Shown: piece after piece, positions 1-8,578 of the stretch
How the letters are laid out: every line of letters starts with the position of its first letter
How positions within the stretch are numbered: position 1 is the stretch's first letter
NCBI RefSeq assembly: GCF_002161445.1
Contig: NZ_NFHT01000013.1
Span: forward strand, 17,840-81,839
Direction of reading: 5' to 3'
DNA length: 64,000 nucleotides
Source of the DNA: Alistipes sp. An66
GTDB taxonomy: Bacteria > Bacteroidota > Bacteroidia > Bacteroidales > Rikenellaceae
Made by a program: the position numbers and the translations under genes
Notes under the pieces: model-generated
What the model was told of the DNA's origin: nothing
Seen by the model: only the letters and a program-made list of their open reading frames with translations
Databases searched by the model: none

Positions 1-1
1 G

Positions 2-682
2 GCCAAACTGCAACGCAATACGGAGTCCTTCGGCTTCCGGGCTTTCGACACGGCGGCCGAGGTCGCGGCGTTTGCCGACGTGGTGGTCATCGCCGTGAAA
101 CCCTACCAGGTCGAGGCGGTCGTCGCGCCGGTCCGCGAACTGTTGAAGACGAAGGTTGTCGTCTCGGTGGCCGCGGGGGTAACGTTCGACGACTACGAGC
201 GGATGCTCGCTCCCGGCACGGCCCATTTGAGCACGTGCCCCAACACGCCGGTTGCGGTCTGTGAGGGCATTGTGGTCTTCGAACGCCGCCACTCGCTCTC
301 GGACGAACAGCTGAAAACCCTGACGGAGCTCTTTTCGCACGTGGGGCTGGTGCTGACGGTCGATACCCCGCTGCTGGGGATGGCCGGGACGATCTGCGGA
401 TGCAGCCCGGCCTTTGTGGCGATGTTCATCGAGGCGTTGTCCGACGCGGCGGTGAAGCACGGCATTCCGCGGGCCGACGCCTGCCGGATGGTGAGCCAGA
501 TGGTCGTCGGCACGGGCAGGCTGCAACTCGAAACGGGCCAGCACCCGGGAGCGATGAAGGATGCGGTCTGCTCGCCGGGCGGCACGACGATCGTGGGTGT
601 CGGGGAGCTCGAACAGCGGGGTTTCCGCGGGGCGGTGATTGCGGCCATCGACGCCATCGACGCGAAGATCAACAAAAAATAA
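2..682 (+). CDS. proC: Pyrroline-5-carboxylate reductase, 5' end cut by the window
   Basis: Catalyses the last step of proline synthesis, NAD(P)H-dependent reduction of pyrroline-5-carboxylate, in the cytosol. The frame is open from base 2, so the true start and the glycine-rich nucleotide loop lie outside the window. What is visible is the end of the Rossmann fold (VVVIAVKPYQ), then GTAHLSTCPNTP and the helical dimerisation domain with the family signature SPGGTTIVGVGELEQRG near the C-terminus. About 227 residues are present, against roughly 260-270 for the whole family. It ends with TAA at 680-682 and is followed by two hairpins with T-tracts, so it closes its transcription unit. Identity is secure from the signature. 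Confidence 0.93.
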   Translation, partial: AKLQRNTESFGFRAFDTAAEVAAFADVVVIAVKPYQVEAVVAPVRELLKTKVVVSVAAGVTFDDYERMLAPGTAHLSTCPNTPVAVCEGIVVFERRHSLSDEQLKTLTELFSHVGLVLTVDTPLLGMAGTICGCSPAFVAMFIEALSDAAVKHGIPRADACRMVSQMVVGTGRLQLETGQHPGAMKDAVCSPGGTTIVGVGELEQRGFRGAVIAAIDAIDAKINKK

Positions 683-687
683 CCCAT

Positions 688-705
688 CCGGTTAAAAACC
701 GGTTT
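688..705 (+). terminator. Small hairpin after proC
   Basis: Inverted repeat CCGGTT (688-693) with AACCGG (697-702), a three-base loop, then TTT, six bases after the proC stop. It is a short intrinsic-terminator-like stem that probably works with the stronger hairpin at 757-777. Confidence 0.5.
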
Positions 706-756
706 CTCCGGGGCGGACTCTCCCGGGGGCCGGTGCCGGATCCGCAAGCATTTCCG

Positions 757-777
757 CCCGGCTAAAAGCCGGGTTTT
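757..777 (+). terminator. Intrinsic terminator after proC
   Basis: Stem CCCGGC (757-762) with GCCGGG (768-773), loop TAAAA, followed by TTTT. A similar hairpin (CCGGCTTAAAAAGCCGGTTTT read on the minus strand) follows the MacB permease remnant near 57.87 kb, where it also precedes the dispersed repeat. I see no gene or further signal in 778-960. Confidence 0.7.
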
Positions 778-960
778 GTGAGTTGCGGGGCTTATTGGGG
801 TTTCGGATAACCGAATCTGCGTCGTCTGGTGTCCGCCGCACTTTGCTTTTCGCGGAAAGAGGACGCAGCACGGGCGGAGCGATAAGAAACGGGGCCGGTT
901 TGCTTGCAAACCCGCGCCAGGCGCCCGTTTCCGCGCCGCCAGATTGCGGCCCCGCGAAAA

Positions 961-1010
961 GCAACTTGCGGCTGGTTTTGGGTACCTTTTGCCATCAAAA
1001 GGTACCCTTT
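961..1010 (+). repeat. Dispersed gene-end repeat, copy 1
   Basis: A block of about 50 bases beginning GCAACTTGCGG and ending in a near-perfect hairpin, GGGTACCTTTTG with CAAAAGGTACCC, followed by TTTT. A second copy lies at 57775-57823 on the opposite strand. In both cases the element sits downstream of a gene and of a CCGG-type terminator hairpin, in the same orientation as that gene. The shared core reads GCAACTTGCGGnTGGTTTTGG, then GGTACCTTTTGCCA, then CAAAAGG. It is a REP-like intergenic element that could act as a transcription end or mRNA 3' stabiliser. Confidence 0.75.
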
Positions 1011-1016
1011 TAAGCT

Positions 1017-1040
1017 TTTAAGAAAGCCCCTTTCTTAAAG
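1017..1040 (-). terminator. Hairpin at the end of the yicC-M23 operon
   Basis: AT-rich perfect stem TTTAAGAAAG (1017-1026) with CTTTCTTAAA (1030-1039), tip GGG read on the minus strand, just after the stop of the M23 gene. It lacks a strong U-tract on the minus strand, so termination there may be weak or shared with the dispersed repeat. Confidence 0.4.
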
Positions 1041-1045
1041 GGAAC

Positions 1046-2263
1046 CTACCGCACCCGGAGCGTGCGGCCGATGCGCAGAATGGTCGTCGACTTGATGCCG
1101 TTCAGCCGGCAGATGTTCGAGACCGTCGTTCCGTACTTGATGGCCAGCGCGCCCAGCGTGTCGCCCGAGCGGATCTTGTGGTAACGCATGGCGGCCTTTT
1201 CGGCAGCCTCCTTCTTGTCCTGCTCCTCGTTGGCGATCTCATCCTCGAAATCCTGCCCGGCGTTGGAGTAGATGCTGAAAAAGGACCGCTTCAACAGGAA
1301 GGTCTCGCGGCACAGGGTGCCGTTCTTGAAGTCGATCAGCCGTTCGGGGTCGAACGCCTGCCCGTAGTAGCGGGTCTCGAAGTGCAGGTGGGGTCCCGTC
1401 GAACGGCCCGTCGAGCCGCCGAGTCCGATCACATGCCCGGCCTCGACCCACGTCCCCGGCTCCACGAGCCGCTCCGAGAGGTGTCCGTAGTAGGTTTCCA
1501 GCCCGTTGTCGTGGCGGATGATGATCAGATTGCCGTATCCGCGGACGTACTTCGAGATGCGCACGCGGCCGCAGAACGTCGCATAGACCGAATCGCCCGT
1601 TTTGAGCGGCAGGTCGACGCCCTGATGGCGGCGTCCGCGGCGTGGTCCGTACTTGCCGCGGGGGTTCACGGCGCCCTTGTAGGGATAGTGGTAGCTTGTC
1701 GTCGAGTCGATCAGGTCGATCACGACCGACTGCGGCATCGACGACATGTCGACGCTCTGGTACGGGAAGAGCGACGACGTGTCCCAGTACTTCTCGAAGA
1801 TCGTGCTGTCTTTGGCCACGGCGCGGTTGCGGACATATTTCCAGGTGTTGTTGGCGTAGAGAATGACGTAGAGGGCGTCGTTCCCGGAGTTGAGCGTGTC
1901 GAGGACCGTCAGGCCGTTGGTGTCGAACGTCGACTCGATCTGCTTGCGTTGCAGGCGGAGTTGCAGCGAGGCGATGGAATCCGCCGCGGCCTGTTCGGGA
2001 TCGACGGGCTGTTCGGCCGTAACCGTCCGGTTGGTCTGGTTGCGGGCGGCCATCCGGGCTTCGGTGCGGTCGAGCAGGTGTTGCAGGGAGTCGATTTCGG
2101 CGCTTTGCAGCGCGGAGAGGCGGCGCAGCGAGTCGGCTTCGGCCATCGCTTCGACGGCCTGTTCCTGGAGTCGGGCCCGCGACGGCCGGGCCGCCCGGAC
2201 CTCCCGGGTTTCGGCCGCAAGGGCCGCAGCGAGCATAACGAGTGTCAGCGTGTATTTTTTCAT
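1046..2263 (-). CDS. Secreted M23 metallopeptidase with C-terminal LysM domain
   Basis: Probable peptidoglycan endopeptidase or amidase activator of the LytM/NlpD type, 405 aa. Residues 1-24 form a signal peptide. A coiled coil with heptads of Leu follows (about 30-75), then a linker. The M23 domain lies at about 200-305, with zinc ligands H213 and D217 (HQGVDLPL), H261 (YYGHLSE) and HLHFE at 292-296. All catalytic-type residues are present, so it should be active rather than a degenerate activator. A LysM domain (361-405, SGDTLGALAIKYGTT) should bind peptidoglycan. It is the last gene of the yicC-gmk-nadD-ddl-DUF3109 operon, consistent with cell-envelope growth. Confidence 0.9.
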   Translation of the reverse strand: MKKYTLTLVMLAAALAAETREVRAARPSRARLQEQAVEAMAEADSLRRLSALQSAEIDSLQHLLDRTEARMAARNQTNRTVTAEQPVDPEQAAADSIASLQLRLQRKQIESTFDTNGLTVLDTLNSGNDALYVILYANNTWKYVRNRAVAKDSTIFEKYWDTSSLFPYQSVDMSSMPQSVVIDLIDSTTSYHYPYKGAVNPRGKYGPRRGRRHQGVDLPLKTGDSVYATFCGRVRISKYVRGYGNLIIIRHDNGLETYYGHLSERLVEPGTWVEAGHVIGLGGSTGRSTGPHLHFETRYYGQAFDPERLIDFKNGTLCRETFLLKRSFFSIYSNAGQDFEDEIANEEQDKKEAAEKAAMRYHKIRSGDTLGALAIKYGTTVSNICRLNGIKSTTILRIGRTLRVR

Positions 2264-2307
2264 CCTTTTGTCGGTTGTCGGGTGTTTTGTCGGGTTCGGG
2301 TTTCTGT

Positions 2308-2877
2308 TTACTGTTTGATCAACGCTTCGGCGGCTTCGAGCGCTTTATAAAACTCCTCGCCGAAGCGGCGGATGATCGGCTCGCGCAGCGCCTTGTAGAC
2401 CGGGATTCCGAGCTTTGCGCCGCACCTGCGGGCCGGGGCGCAGACCGACCAGCGGTGGTAGTTGAGCCCCACGGTGCCGTTCGAGAAACGCATCACGCGG
2501 ATCGGATAGAGATGGCACGAGATCGGCTTGCGGAACGGCGTCCTCCCCTCCTGCCAGGCCTTCTCGATGGCGCAGAGCGTCACGCCGTTCTCCCGATAGG
2601 TGTAGGCGCACTCGGCATCGTTGACCAGCGGCGTGGTGAGGTCGCCCTCCTCGTCCACGACCATGAAGCCCTGCCGCTCGACGGCCTCGATGCCTTCGCC
2701 GGTCATGTAGGGGCGGTAGTTCGGGAATTCGCGTTCGAGCACCTCCACTTCGTCGGCTTCGAGCGGCGCCCCGGCGTTGCCCTCCACGCAGCAGATGCCC
2801 CTGCATTGCGCCAGGTCGCACGCGAAGCATTCGCGCAGCAGGTCGGCGCTCACGATTTTGTCGTCGATCTCGATCAT
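2308..2877 (-). CDS. DUF3109 family cysteine-rich protein
   Basis: A 189-aa cytosolic protein of the DUF3109 family, related to the YkgJ-type zinc/iron-chelating CxxC proteins. The N-terminus carries a cysteine cluster (C17, C20, C25, C29, C30; CFACDLAQCRGICC). More conserved Cys/His pieces follow: CAYTYRENGVTLCAIEK, SCHLYPIRV and VCAPARRC. The pattern predicts a bound metal or Fe-S cluster; the biological role is unknown. Its ATG overlaps the ddl stop as ATGA, implying translational coupling. Confidence 0.8.
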   Translation of the reverse strand: MIEIDDKIVSADLLRECFACDLAQCRGICCVEGNAGAPLEADEVEVLEREFPNYRPYMTGEGIEAVERQGFMVVDEEGDLTTPLVNDAECAYTYRENGVTLCAIEKAWQEGRTPFRKPISCHLYPIRVMRFSNGTVGLNYHRWSVCAPARRCGAKLGIPVYKALREPIIRRFGEEFYKALEAAEALIKQ

Positions 2878-3857
2878 TGGCGGCAGGTGTCGGCGATAAT
2901 CAGGTCATAGAGCTCGCCGAGCGATATGCCCATTTCGCGGGCCTGCTTCGGGACGATGCTCCCGGCACTCATGCCCGGGATCGAGTTCAGCTCGATGAAG
3001 TAGGGTTTTCCTTCGGGGGTTACGATGAAGTCGACCCTGACGACACCCGAGCATCGGCACAGCCGGTAGGCTTCGCGCGTCATGCGGTTCAGCTCCCGGC
3101 GCACCTCGTCGGGGATCTGCGCCGGGGTGATCTCCTCGGAGCACCCGGCGGTGTATTTGGCCTCGTAGTCGAAGAAGTCGTTCCGGGGGACGATCTCCGT
3201 GATCGGGAAGACGTACTCCTTCTCGCGCGTGACGAGGATTCCGCATCCCATTTCGCGGCCCGAGATGCACTCCTCGATGAGGATCTCGTCGCCCTGGGCG
3301 AAAGCCGTGTCGATGGCGTCGTCCAGCTCTTCGGCCCTGTGGACCTTCGTCACGCCGAACGACGAGCCGTTGGCGTTGGGCTTCACGAAGAGCGGAAGGC
3401 CCAGTTCGGCGACGATCTGCGCCGTGTCATACGCCTCGCCGCGGCGCAGGAAGCGTTCGCGGGCGAGGTTCACATGTCCGGCCAGCGTGCGCTTGGTGGT
3501 GATCTTGTCGAACGTGACGACCGACGAGACCATCGAGCACGACGAGTAGGGAACGCCCATCATGTCGAGATAGCCTTGCAGCCGCCCGTCCTCGCCCGGC
3601 GTGCCGTGGATGAGGATCAGCGCATAGTCGAAGATCTTGTGTTCGCCGTCGATCGTCACCGAGAAGTCGTTGCGGTCGACCGGCCAGCGGCGTCCGTCGG
3701 GCGTCGTGCAGTGCCAGTCGCGGTGGTGGAGGTCGACGACCGTGATGTCGTATTTCGAGTGATCGAGCGCCGCTTCGATCTGTGCGGCGCTTTGCAGGGC
3801 GATTTCCCGTTCGGGCGAATCGCCGCCCGCCATGAGGGCGATCTTCAAACGTGTCAT
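2874..3857 (-). CDS. ddl: D-alanine--D-alanine ligase
   Basis: ATP-grasp ligase making D-Ala-D-Ala for peptidoglycan, 327 aa, the usual length. The N-terminus GGDSPEREIALQSA matches the Ddl family start (GGxSxE). The ATP-grasp central region includes VTFDKITTKR and LPLFVKPNANGSSFGVTKV, and the C-terminal metal site is in VDFIVTPEGKPYFIELN, followed by SIPGMSAGSIVPKQA. I start it at the ATG at 3857; the open frame runs further upstream but only as an antisense-like shadow of nadD. It begins two bases after the nadD stop and ends overlapping DUF3109. Confidence 0.95.
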   Translation of the reverse strand: MTRLKIALMAGGDSPEREIALQSAAQIEAALDHSKYDITVVDLHHRDWHCTTPDGRRWPVDRNDFSVTIDGEHKIFDYALILIHGTPGEDGRLQGYLDMMGVPYSSCSMVSSVVTFDKITTKRTLAGHVNLARERFLRRGEAYDTAQIVAELGLPLFVKPNANGSSFGVTKVHRAEELDDAIDTAFAQGDEILIEECISGREMGCGILVTREKEYVFPITEIVPRNDFFDYEAKYTAGCSEEITPAQIPDEVRRELNRMTREAYRLCRCSGVVRVDFIVTPEGKPYFIELNSIPGMSAGSIVPKQAREMGISLGELYDLIIADTCRQ

Positions 3858-3859
3858 GT

Positions 3860-4669
3860 TCAGGGATTGTATATGTCTTTGTATCGGAATTCGAGAATCT
3901 CCTGCACCATCTGTGCGAACTGCTGCGCCTCGACATGCGCGGCGTCGGTGCGCAGCACGGCGTTGAAGTCGTTCAGCGCCGGGCCCCACTCGCCCATGCG
4001 GTAATGGAGCCTGCCGCGTTCGAGGAGCAGTTCCACGTCGCCGGGCCGTGCGGCGATCCGGGCCGTGAGCTCCGCGATGCGGGTTGCGGGGCTCCACAGC
4101 CCCTTTTTGCGAATGTATTCGAACACCTCCGGATCAAGCATCGCGCTCACGTCCTCGCCGCGGGCGATGCAGGCGCGGATGTCGGTGGCGGCGAAGTCCT
4201 GCAACGGCGCGTCGCCGAGCACCGTGATGCGCCCCTCGAACCCGACGGTCGCCTGCCCGCGCCGCGGGTAGACGTAGATCGGATATTCGAGCACCTTTTC
4301 GTACTCCTTCCAACCGGAGAGCCCGGCGATCTGGTCGCCGCCCATCAGGATGGAAAAATCCATTTCCGACCCGAAGTTTTTCTGTAAGTAACGAAGGGTG
4401 TCAATTGTGTATGAGGGTTTTGGTAACAGGAATTCCACGACCGACGGCTTGATTCGCTCCGGATGTTTCGAGTTGCGGCAGGCGATCTCGGCCATCTCGA
4501 AGCGGTCCAGTTCCGGAGCCAGCTCCCCGGCCTCCTTGTAGGGGCTCCGGGGCGAGACGACCAGCGCCACCTCGTCGCACAGACCCCGGTCGAGGACATA
4601 CTCCGCCAGGGCGATGTGTCCCTTGTGGATCGGGTTGAACGACCCGAAATAGAGCATTTCGCGTTTCAT
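3860..4669 (-). CDS. nadD: Nicotinate-nucleotide adenylyltransferase with C-terminal TPR-like extension
   Basis: Adenylates nicotinate mononucleotide in NAD synthesis. The nucleotidyltransferase domain (about 1-195) shows GSFNPIHKGH (HxGH class), MGGDQIAGL, and the C-terminal-type motif as FAATDIRACI in place of the usual ISSTxIR. The protein is 269 aa, about 75 longer than typical NadD. The extra tail (about 196-269) contains LLERGRLHYRMGEWGPALND and AAHVEAQQ, which resembles one to two tetratricopeptide repeats. The catalytic assignment is secure; the role of the tail is unknown. It is tightly packed between gmk (4 bp) and ddl (2 bp). Confidence 0.92.
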   Translation of the reverse strand: MKREMLYFGSFNPIHKGHIALAEYVLDRGLCDEVALVVSPRSPYKEAGELAPELDRFEMAEIACRNSKHPERIKPSVVEFLLPKPSYTIDTLRYLQKNFGSEMDFSILMGGDQIAGLSGWKEYEKVLEYPIYVYPRRGQATVGFEGRITVLGDAPLQDFAATDIRACIARGEDVSAMLDPEVFEYIRKKGLWSPATRIAELTARIAARPGDVELLLERGRLHYRMGEWGPALNDFNAVLRTDAAHVEAQQFAQMVQEILEFRYKDIYNP

Positions 4670-4673
4670 GCGG

Positions 4674-5237
4674 CTACCGGGCGATGAATTGTCCGAGGAT
4701 TTCGCAGGCCCGGGCCACGGCGTCGTCCAGCCGGTCGTTGACCACCACGTGGTCGAACTCCGGGGCCTTCGTCAGTTCGAACTCCGCCTTGGCCACGCGC
4801 CGTTCGATGGCTTCCGGGGCATCCGTGCCGCGCGAGACGAGCCGGCGGCGCAGCTCCTCGACCGAGGGTGCCATGATGAAGACCGAGCAGGCGTCGTCGC
4901 CGAAGATCCGTTTGAGGTTGATGCCTCCCAGCACGTCGACGTCGAAGACGATCACGTGGCCCTTTGCCCAGATGCGCTCCACCTCGCTGCGCAGCGTGCC
5001 GTAGCAGGTGCCCTTGTAGACTTCCTCCCACTCCACGAAACGCCCTTCGGCCGCGGCCTGTGCGAACTCCTCCTGCGAGAGGAAGTAGTAGTCCACGCCG
5101 TCGCGCTCCGCTCCGCGCGGTGCGCGGCTCGTGGCCGAAATGGAGAATTCCAGCTGCGGGTAACGCGCCAGCAGCTCCCGGACGATGGTGGTTTTCCCCG
5201 AACCGCTCGGGGCCGAAAATATGATGACTTTTCCCAT
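4674..5237 (-). CDS. gmk: Guanylate kinase
   Basis: Phosphorylates GMP to GDP with ATP. The 187-aa protein is of normal length. The P-loop is APSGSGKTT (residues 9-17), the GMP-binding region includes SISATSRAPRGAERDGVDYYF and EWEEVYKGTCYGT, and FDVDVLGG follows. It is located between yicC and nadD on the same strand, an arrangement common in Bacteroidetes. Confidence 0.96.
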   Translation of the reverse strand: MGKVIIFSAPSGSGKTTIVRELLARYPQLEFSISATSRAPRGAERDGVDYYFLSQEEFAQAAAEGRFVEWEEVYKGTCYGTLRSEVERIWAKGHVIVFDVDVLGGINLKRIFGDDACSVFIMAPSVEELRRRLVSRGTDAPEAIERRVAKAEFELTKAPEFDHVVVNDRLDDAVARACEILGQFIAR

Positions 5238-5298
5238 TTTTTCTTCTTGTGGTTTGTCCGGGCCGTGCCCGGCGGAACCTCCCCCGCCCTCCGGGGAT

Positions 5299-6183
5299 TT
5301 ACAAAATGTTGAGTACCTGTTCCTTGATCTTTTCCAGTTCGTCCTTCATCTTCACGACGAGGATCTGCATGTTCGTCTCGTTGGCCTTCGATCCCAGGGT
5401 GTTGATCTCGCGGCCCATCTCCTGGGCGATGAATCCCAGCTTGCGGCCCACGCCCTCCTCTTCGGCGGCCACCTCGCGGAAGTAGCGGCAGTGGTTCGTC
5501 AGGCGCACCTTCTCCTCGGTGATGTCCAGCTTTTCGAGGTAGAAGATCATCTCCTGTTCGAGCCGGTTGCGGTCGACCTCGACGCCGAGTTTGGCGATGT
5601 TGTCCAGAATCCGCGCACGGATGGTCTCCGTACGGGCCTGCTCGAAGGGAACGACCTCGTTTTTATACTGTTCGATCAGGTCGACGCGCCGCAGCAGGTC
5701 GGCGATCAGCGTGGCGCCCTCCTGTGTGCGGAAGGCATCGAGCTGTGCGGCGGCGGCCTCCGTGGCGGCGAGCAGCGCGGCGTGCTCCTCGTCGGAGATC
5801 GTCTCGCTCTCGGTGGATACGACGTCCGGCAGGCGCATGAGCGTTTGGAGCGCTGCGGCATCCCACTCCGGGGTGCCGGGGTCGAGCCCTGCGGCCCGGG
5901 CGGCCTCCCGCAGCTGGGCGGCATAGGCGGCGAAGACTTCGCGGTTGATGCGCGCCGAAGTCTCCGTGACCTGCGACTCCACGCCGACCGAGACGTCGAC
6001 CTTGCCCCGTTGGAGCAGGCGCGTCACCAGCGCGCGGAGTTCGGATTCCGAGGCCCGGTAGATGGCCGGCAGCCGCAGCGAGAGGTCCAACTGCTTGGAG
6101 TTCAGCGAGCGGATCTCTACGGTGATCTTTTTATTCCGGAGTGCGGCTTCGCCCTTTCCGAAGCCCGTCATGGATTTGATCAT
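5299..6183 (-). CDS. YicC-family endoribonuclease
   Basis: A 294-aa YicC/YloC-family protein; characterised members are metal-dependent endoribonucleases. It begins with the family hallmark MIKSMTGFGKGEA and EIRSLNSKQLDLSLRLP, and ends in the DUF1732 region with GRKLGFIAQEMGREINTLGSK and the terminal helix KMKDELEKIKEQVLNIL. It is the first gene of the minus-strand operon, with a TACTTTTG element at 6211-6218. The gmk neighbour is typical for this family. Confidence 0.92.
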   Translation of the reverse strand: MIKSMTGFGKGEAALRNKKITVEIRSLNSKQLDLSLRLPAIYRASESELRALVTRLLQRGKVDVSVGVESQVTETSARINREVFAAYAAQLREAARAAGLDPGTPEWDAAALQTLMRLPDVVSTESETISDEEHAALLAATEAAAAQLDAFRTQEGATLIADLLRRVDLIEQYKNEVVPFEQARTETIRARILDNIAKLGVEVDRNRLEQEMIFYLEKLDITEEKVRLTNHCRYFREVAAEEEGVGRKLGFIAQEMGREINTLGSKANETNMQILVVKMKDELEKIKEQVLNIL

Positions 6184-6210
6184 GGTTCAGGAACACTTTG
6201 AATTCGGACA

Positions 6211-6218
6211 CAAAAGTA
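6211..6218 (-). promoter_or_regulatory. -7 element for the yicC operon
   Basis: TACTTTTG on the minus strand, a full match to the Bacteroidetes -7 consensus TAnnTTTG, 28 bases upstream of the yicC ATG. I see no well-spaced -33 TTTG (the nearest TTTG copies are only 7 and 12 bases away). Confidence 0.55.
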
Positions 6219-6277
6219 GTAAAAACAAATCAAAAAGGTGTCGATTCTTCTTCCGGAATGAAATTTATTTGGCTATC

Positions 6278-6310
6278 TTTGCGTTTATAAAAATTTTTTA
6301 TTTATATTTG
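6278..6310 (+). promoter_or_regulatory. Promoter of serC
   Basis: TTTG at 6278-6281 and TATATTTG at 6303-6310 are separated by 21 bases, which fits the Bacteroidetes -33/-7 promoter. Another -7 match (TATCTTTG, 6274-6281) overlaps the -33 box. Immediately after it, TGTTAG-CAAA-CTAACA (6311-6326) is a perfect 6-bp inverted repeat at the expected transcription start, a possible operator or 5' hairpin. Confidence 0.65.
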
Positions 6311-6364
6311 TGTTAGCAAACTAACAGTTTCGGATCGGACACTCAAATCACATAACGAATTACT

Positions 6365-7438
6365 ATGAAAAAGCACAATTTCAATGCGGGCCCGTCGATT
6401 CTGGCGGATGAAGTGATCGAAAAGGCGGCTCAGGCCGTTCTCGACTTCAACGGATCGGGACTTTCGCTGCTTTCGATCTCGCACCGTACCAAGGATTTCG
6501 ACGCCGTGATGGCCGAGGCCGACGCGCTTTTCCGCGAACTGCTCCACATCCCCGACAACTACAAGATCATCTATCTGGGCGGCGGAGCCAGTACCTATTT
6601 TTATCAGATTCCGGCCAACTTCCTGGGTCGGAAGGCCGGTTATGTGAATACGGGCGTCTGGTCGAAGAAGGCCATCAAGGAGGCCAAACGCTACGGTGAG
6701 GTCGAGGTGCTGGCCTCCTCCGAAGACCGCAACTTCACCTACATCCCCAAGGGATTCGCCATCCCCGAGGATCTGGACTATGTGCACATCACCTCGAACA
6801 ATACGATCTACGGCACGGAGTACCATGAGGATCTCACCTCGCCGGTGCCGCTGATCGCCGACATGTCGTCGGACATCCTGTCGCGTCCGGTCGACGTGAC
6901 GAAATACGCCATGATCTACGGCGGTGCGCAGAAGAACCTCGCTCCGGCGGGCGTCGCCTTCGGCATCATCCGCGAGGACATGCTCGACCGCATCGTGCGC
7001 GACCTGCCGACGATGATGTCCTACCGCACGCACGTCGAGAACAACTCGATGTTCAACACGCCTCCCGTCTTCCCGATCTACGTGTTGATGGAGACGCTGC
7101 GCTGGCTGAAATCCATCGGCGGCGTGCCGGAGATCTACCGCCGCAACCGGGAGAAGGCCGCCCTGCTCTACGACGAGATCGACCGCAACCCGTTGTTCCG
7201 CGGCACGGTCGAGAAGGAGGACCGCTCGCTGATGAACATCTGCTTCGTCATGCAGGAGGGTTACGAGGATCTGGCTCCGGAGTTCATGGAGTTCGCCAAG
7301 AGCCGCGACATCGTCGGCATCAAGGGTCACCGTCTGGTGGGCGGTTTCCGCGCCTCGTGCTACAACGCCCTGCCGATCGAGAGCGTCCGCGTACTGGTGG
7401 AGTGCATGCAGGAGTTCGCCGCCAAGCACGCCAAATAG
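6365..7438 (+). CDS. serC: Phosphoserine aminotransferase
   Basis: PLP-dependent transaminase converting 3-phosphohydroxypyruvate to phosphoserine (also active in the pyridoxine pathway). The 357-aa length is normal. It begins with the family start [13 protein letters not shown]; the PLP lysine is K190 in [12 protein letters not shown]; and [14 protein letters not shown] near the C-terminus is typical of SerC. The next enzyme gene, serA, is 111 bp downstream, so both enzymes leading to phosphoserine are in one unit with a DUF1015 gene. Confidence 0.96.
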   Translation: MKKHNFNAGPSILADEVIEKAAQAVLDFNGSGLSLLSISHRTKDFDAVMAEADALFRELLHIPDNYKIIYLGGGASTYFYQIPANFLGRKAGYVNTGVWSKKAIKEAKRYGEVEVLASSEDRNFTYIPKGFAIPEDLDYVHITSNNTIYGTEYHEDLTSPVPLIADMSSDILSRPVDVTKYAMIYGGAQKNLAPAGVAFGIIREDMLDRIVRDLPTMMSYRTHVENNSMFNTPPVFPIYVLMETLRWLKSIGGVPEIYRRNREKAALLYDEIDRNPLFRGTVEKEDRSLMNICFVMQEGYEDLAPEFMEFAKSRDIVGIKGHRLVGGFRASCYNALPIESVRVLVECMQEFAAKHAK

Positions 7439-7549
7439 CCGGACCCCATGCCGCTCGTTACGCGCGTCCCGACCGGTTACGACACTCTCACCGGTGAGGT
7501 GAAGGCCTGGGACATCCAAGAAGTGTTGAACACCGAAATATTGAAACCC

Positions 7550-8473
7550 ATGAAAATATTGGTAGCAACGGAGAAGCCTTTTGCCAGGAAGGCGGTCGAC
7601 GGAATCCGTGAAATCATCGAAGGGGCCGGCTGCGAACTGGCGCTCCTCGAAAAATACACCGACAAGGGGCAGCTGCTCGAAGCCGTGGCCGATGCCGACG
7701 GCATCATTATCCGCAGTGACAAGATCACCGCCGAGGTGATCGCCGCGGCGAAGAACCTCCGCATCGTGGTGCGGGCCGGCGCGGGCTACGACAACGTGGA
7801 CCTCGCGGCCGCCACGGAGCGCGGCATCGTGGTGATGAACACCCCGGGCCAGAACTCCAACGCCGTGGCCGAACTGGCCATCGCCATGATGATCTACATG
7901 TCGCGCAACCGCTTTACGCCCGGCACGGGCTCGGAGATCCAGGGCAAGACGCTCGGGATCCACGCCTACGGCAACGTCGGCAAGCTGGTCGGCCGCAAGG
8001 GCAAGGCGCTGGGCATGAATGTCGTGGCCTACGATCCGTTTATCACCGACCCGGAGGTCTTCGCGGCCGACGGTGTGGAGCCGGTTGCGTCGGTCGAGGA
8101 GCTCTACAAGCGTTCCGACTTCCTCTCGCTGCACATTCCCGCCACGCCGCAGACCGTCGGCTCGATCGGCTATGACCTGCTGATGTCGATGCCCAAGGGC
8201 GCCACGCTGGTCAACACCGCCCGCAAGGAGGTGATCGACGAGGCCGGGGTGCTGCGTGCGCTGACCGAACGCGAGGATCTGAAATACATCACCGACATCG
8301 CGGCCGGGAATCAGTCCGAGCTGGACGAGAAATTCGGCAAGCGGGTCTTCGCCACGCCGAAGAAGATGGGCGCCGAGACCGCCGAGGCGAACATCAACGC
8401 CGGCCTGGCCGCCGCCCGTCAGATCGTCGACTTCCTGAAAAACGGAAACCGGAAATTCCAGGTCAACAAATAG
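7550..8473 (+). CDS. serA: D-3-phosphoglycerate dehydrogenase (short form, no ACT domain)
   Basis: NAD-dependent oxidation of 3-phosphoglycerate, the first step of serine synthesis. At 307 aa it is the short form with no C-terminal ACT or intervening domain, so classical serine feedback through ACT is not expected. Features include VRAGAGYDNVDLAAATERG, the dinucleotide-binding segment YGNVGKLVGRKGKALGMNV, and TLVNTARKEVIDEAGVL. I start at the ATG at 7550 (MKILVATEKPF); an in-frame upstream start at 7448 would add 34 residues that do not look like the family. A terminator-like hairpin follows at 8494. Confidence 0.93.
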   Translation: MKILVATEKPFARKAVDGIREIIEGAGCELALLEKYTDKGQLLEAVADADGIIIRSDKITAEVIAAAKNLRIVVRAGAGYDNVDLAAATERGIVVMNTPGQNSNAVAELAIAMMIYMSRNRFTPGTGSEIQGKTLGIHAYGNVGKLVGRKGKALGMNVVAYDPFITDPEVFAADGVEPVASVEELYKRSDFLSLHIPATPQTVGSIGYDLLMSMPKGATLVNTARKEVIDEAGVLRALTEREDLKYITDIAAGNQSELDEKFGKRVFATPKKMGAETAEANINAGLAAARQIVDFLKNGNRKFQVNK

Positions 8474-8493
8474 GAAGGACCGGACGAGCGGAG

Positions 8494-8527
8494 AAGGCGG
8501 GTGCGGTGTGAACGGGCCCGCCTTTTT
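8494..8527 (+). terminator. Hairpin between serA and the DUF1015 gene
   Basis: AAGGCGGG (8494-8501) pairs with CCCGCCTT (8517-8524) and is followed by TTT. It probably reduces read-through from serC-serA into the DUF1015 gene. Confidence 0.6.
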
Positions 8528-8578
8528 CGATGGAACGAGTGAACCAACCAACCAATAATCGAAAACAACCGAAAGACT

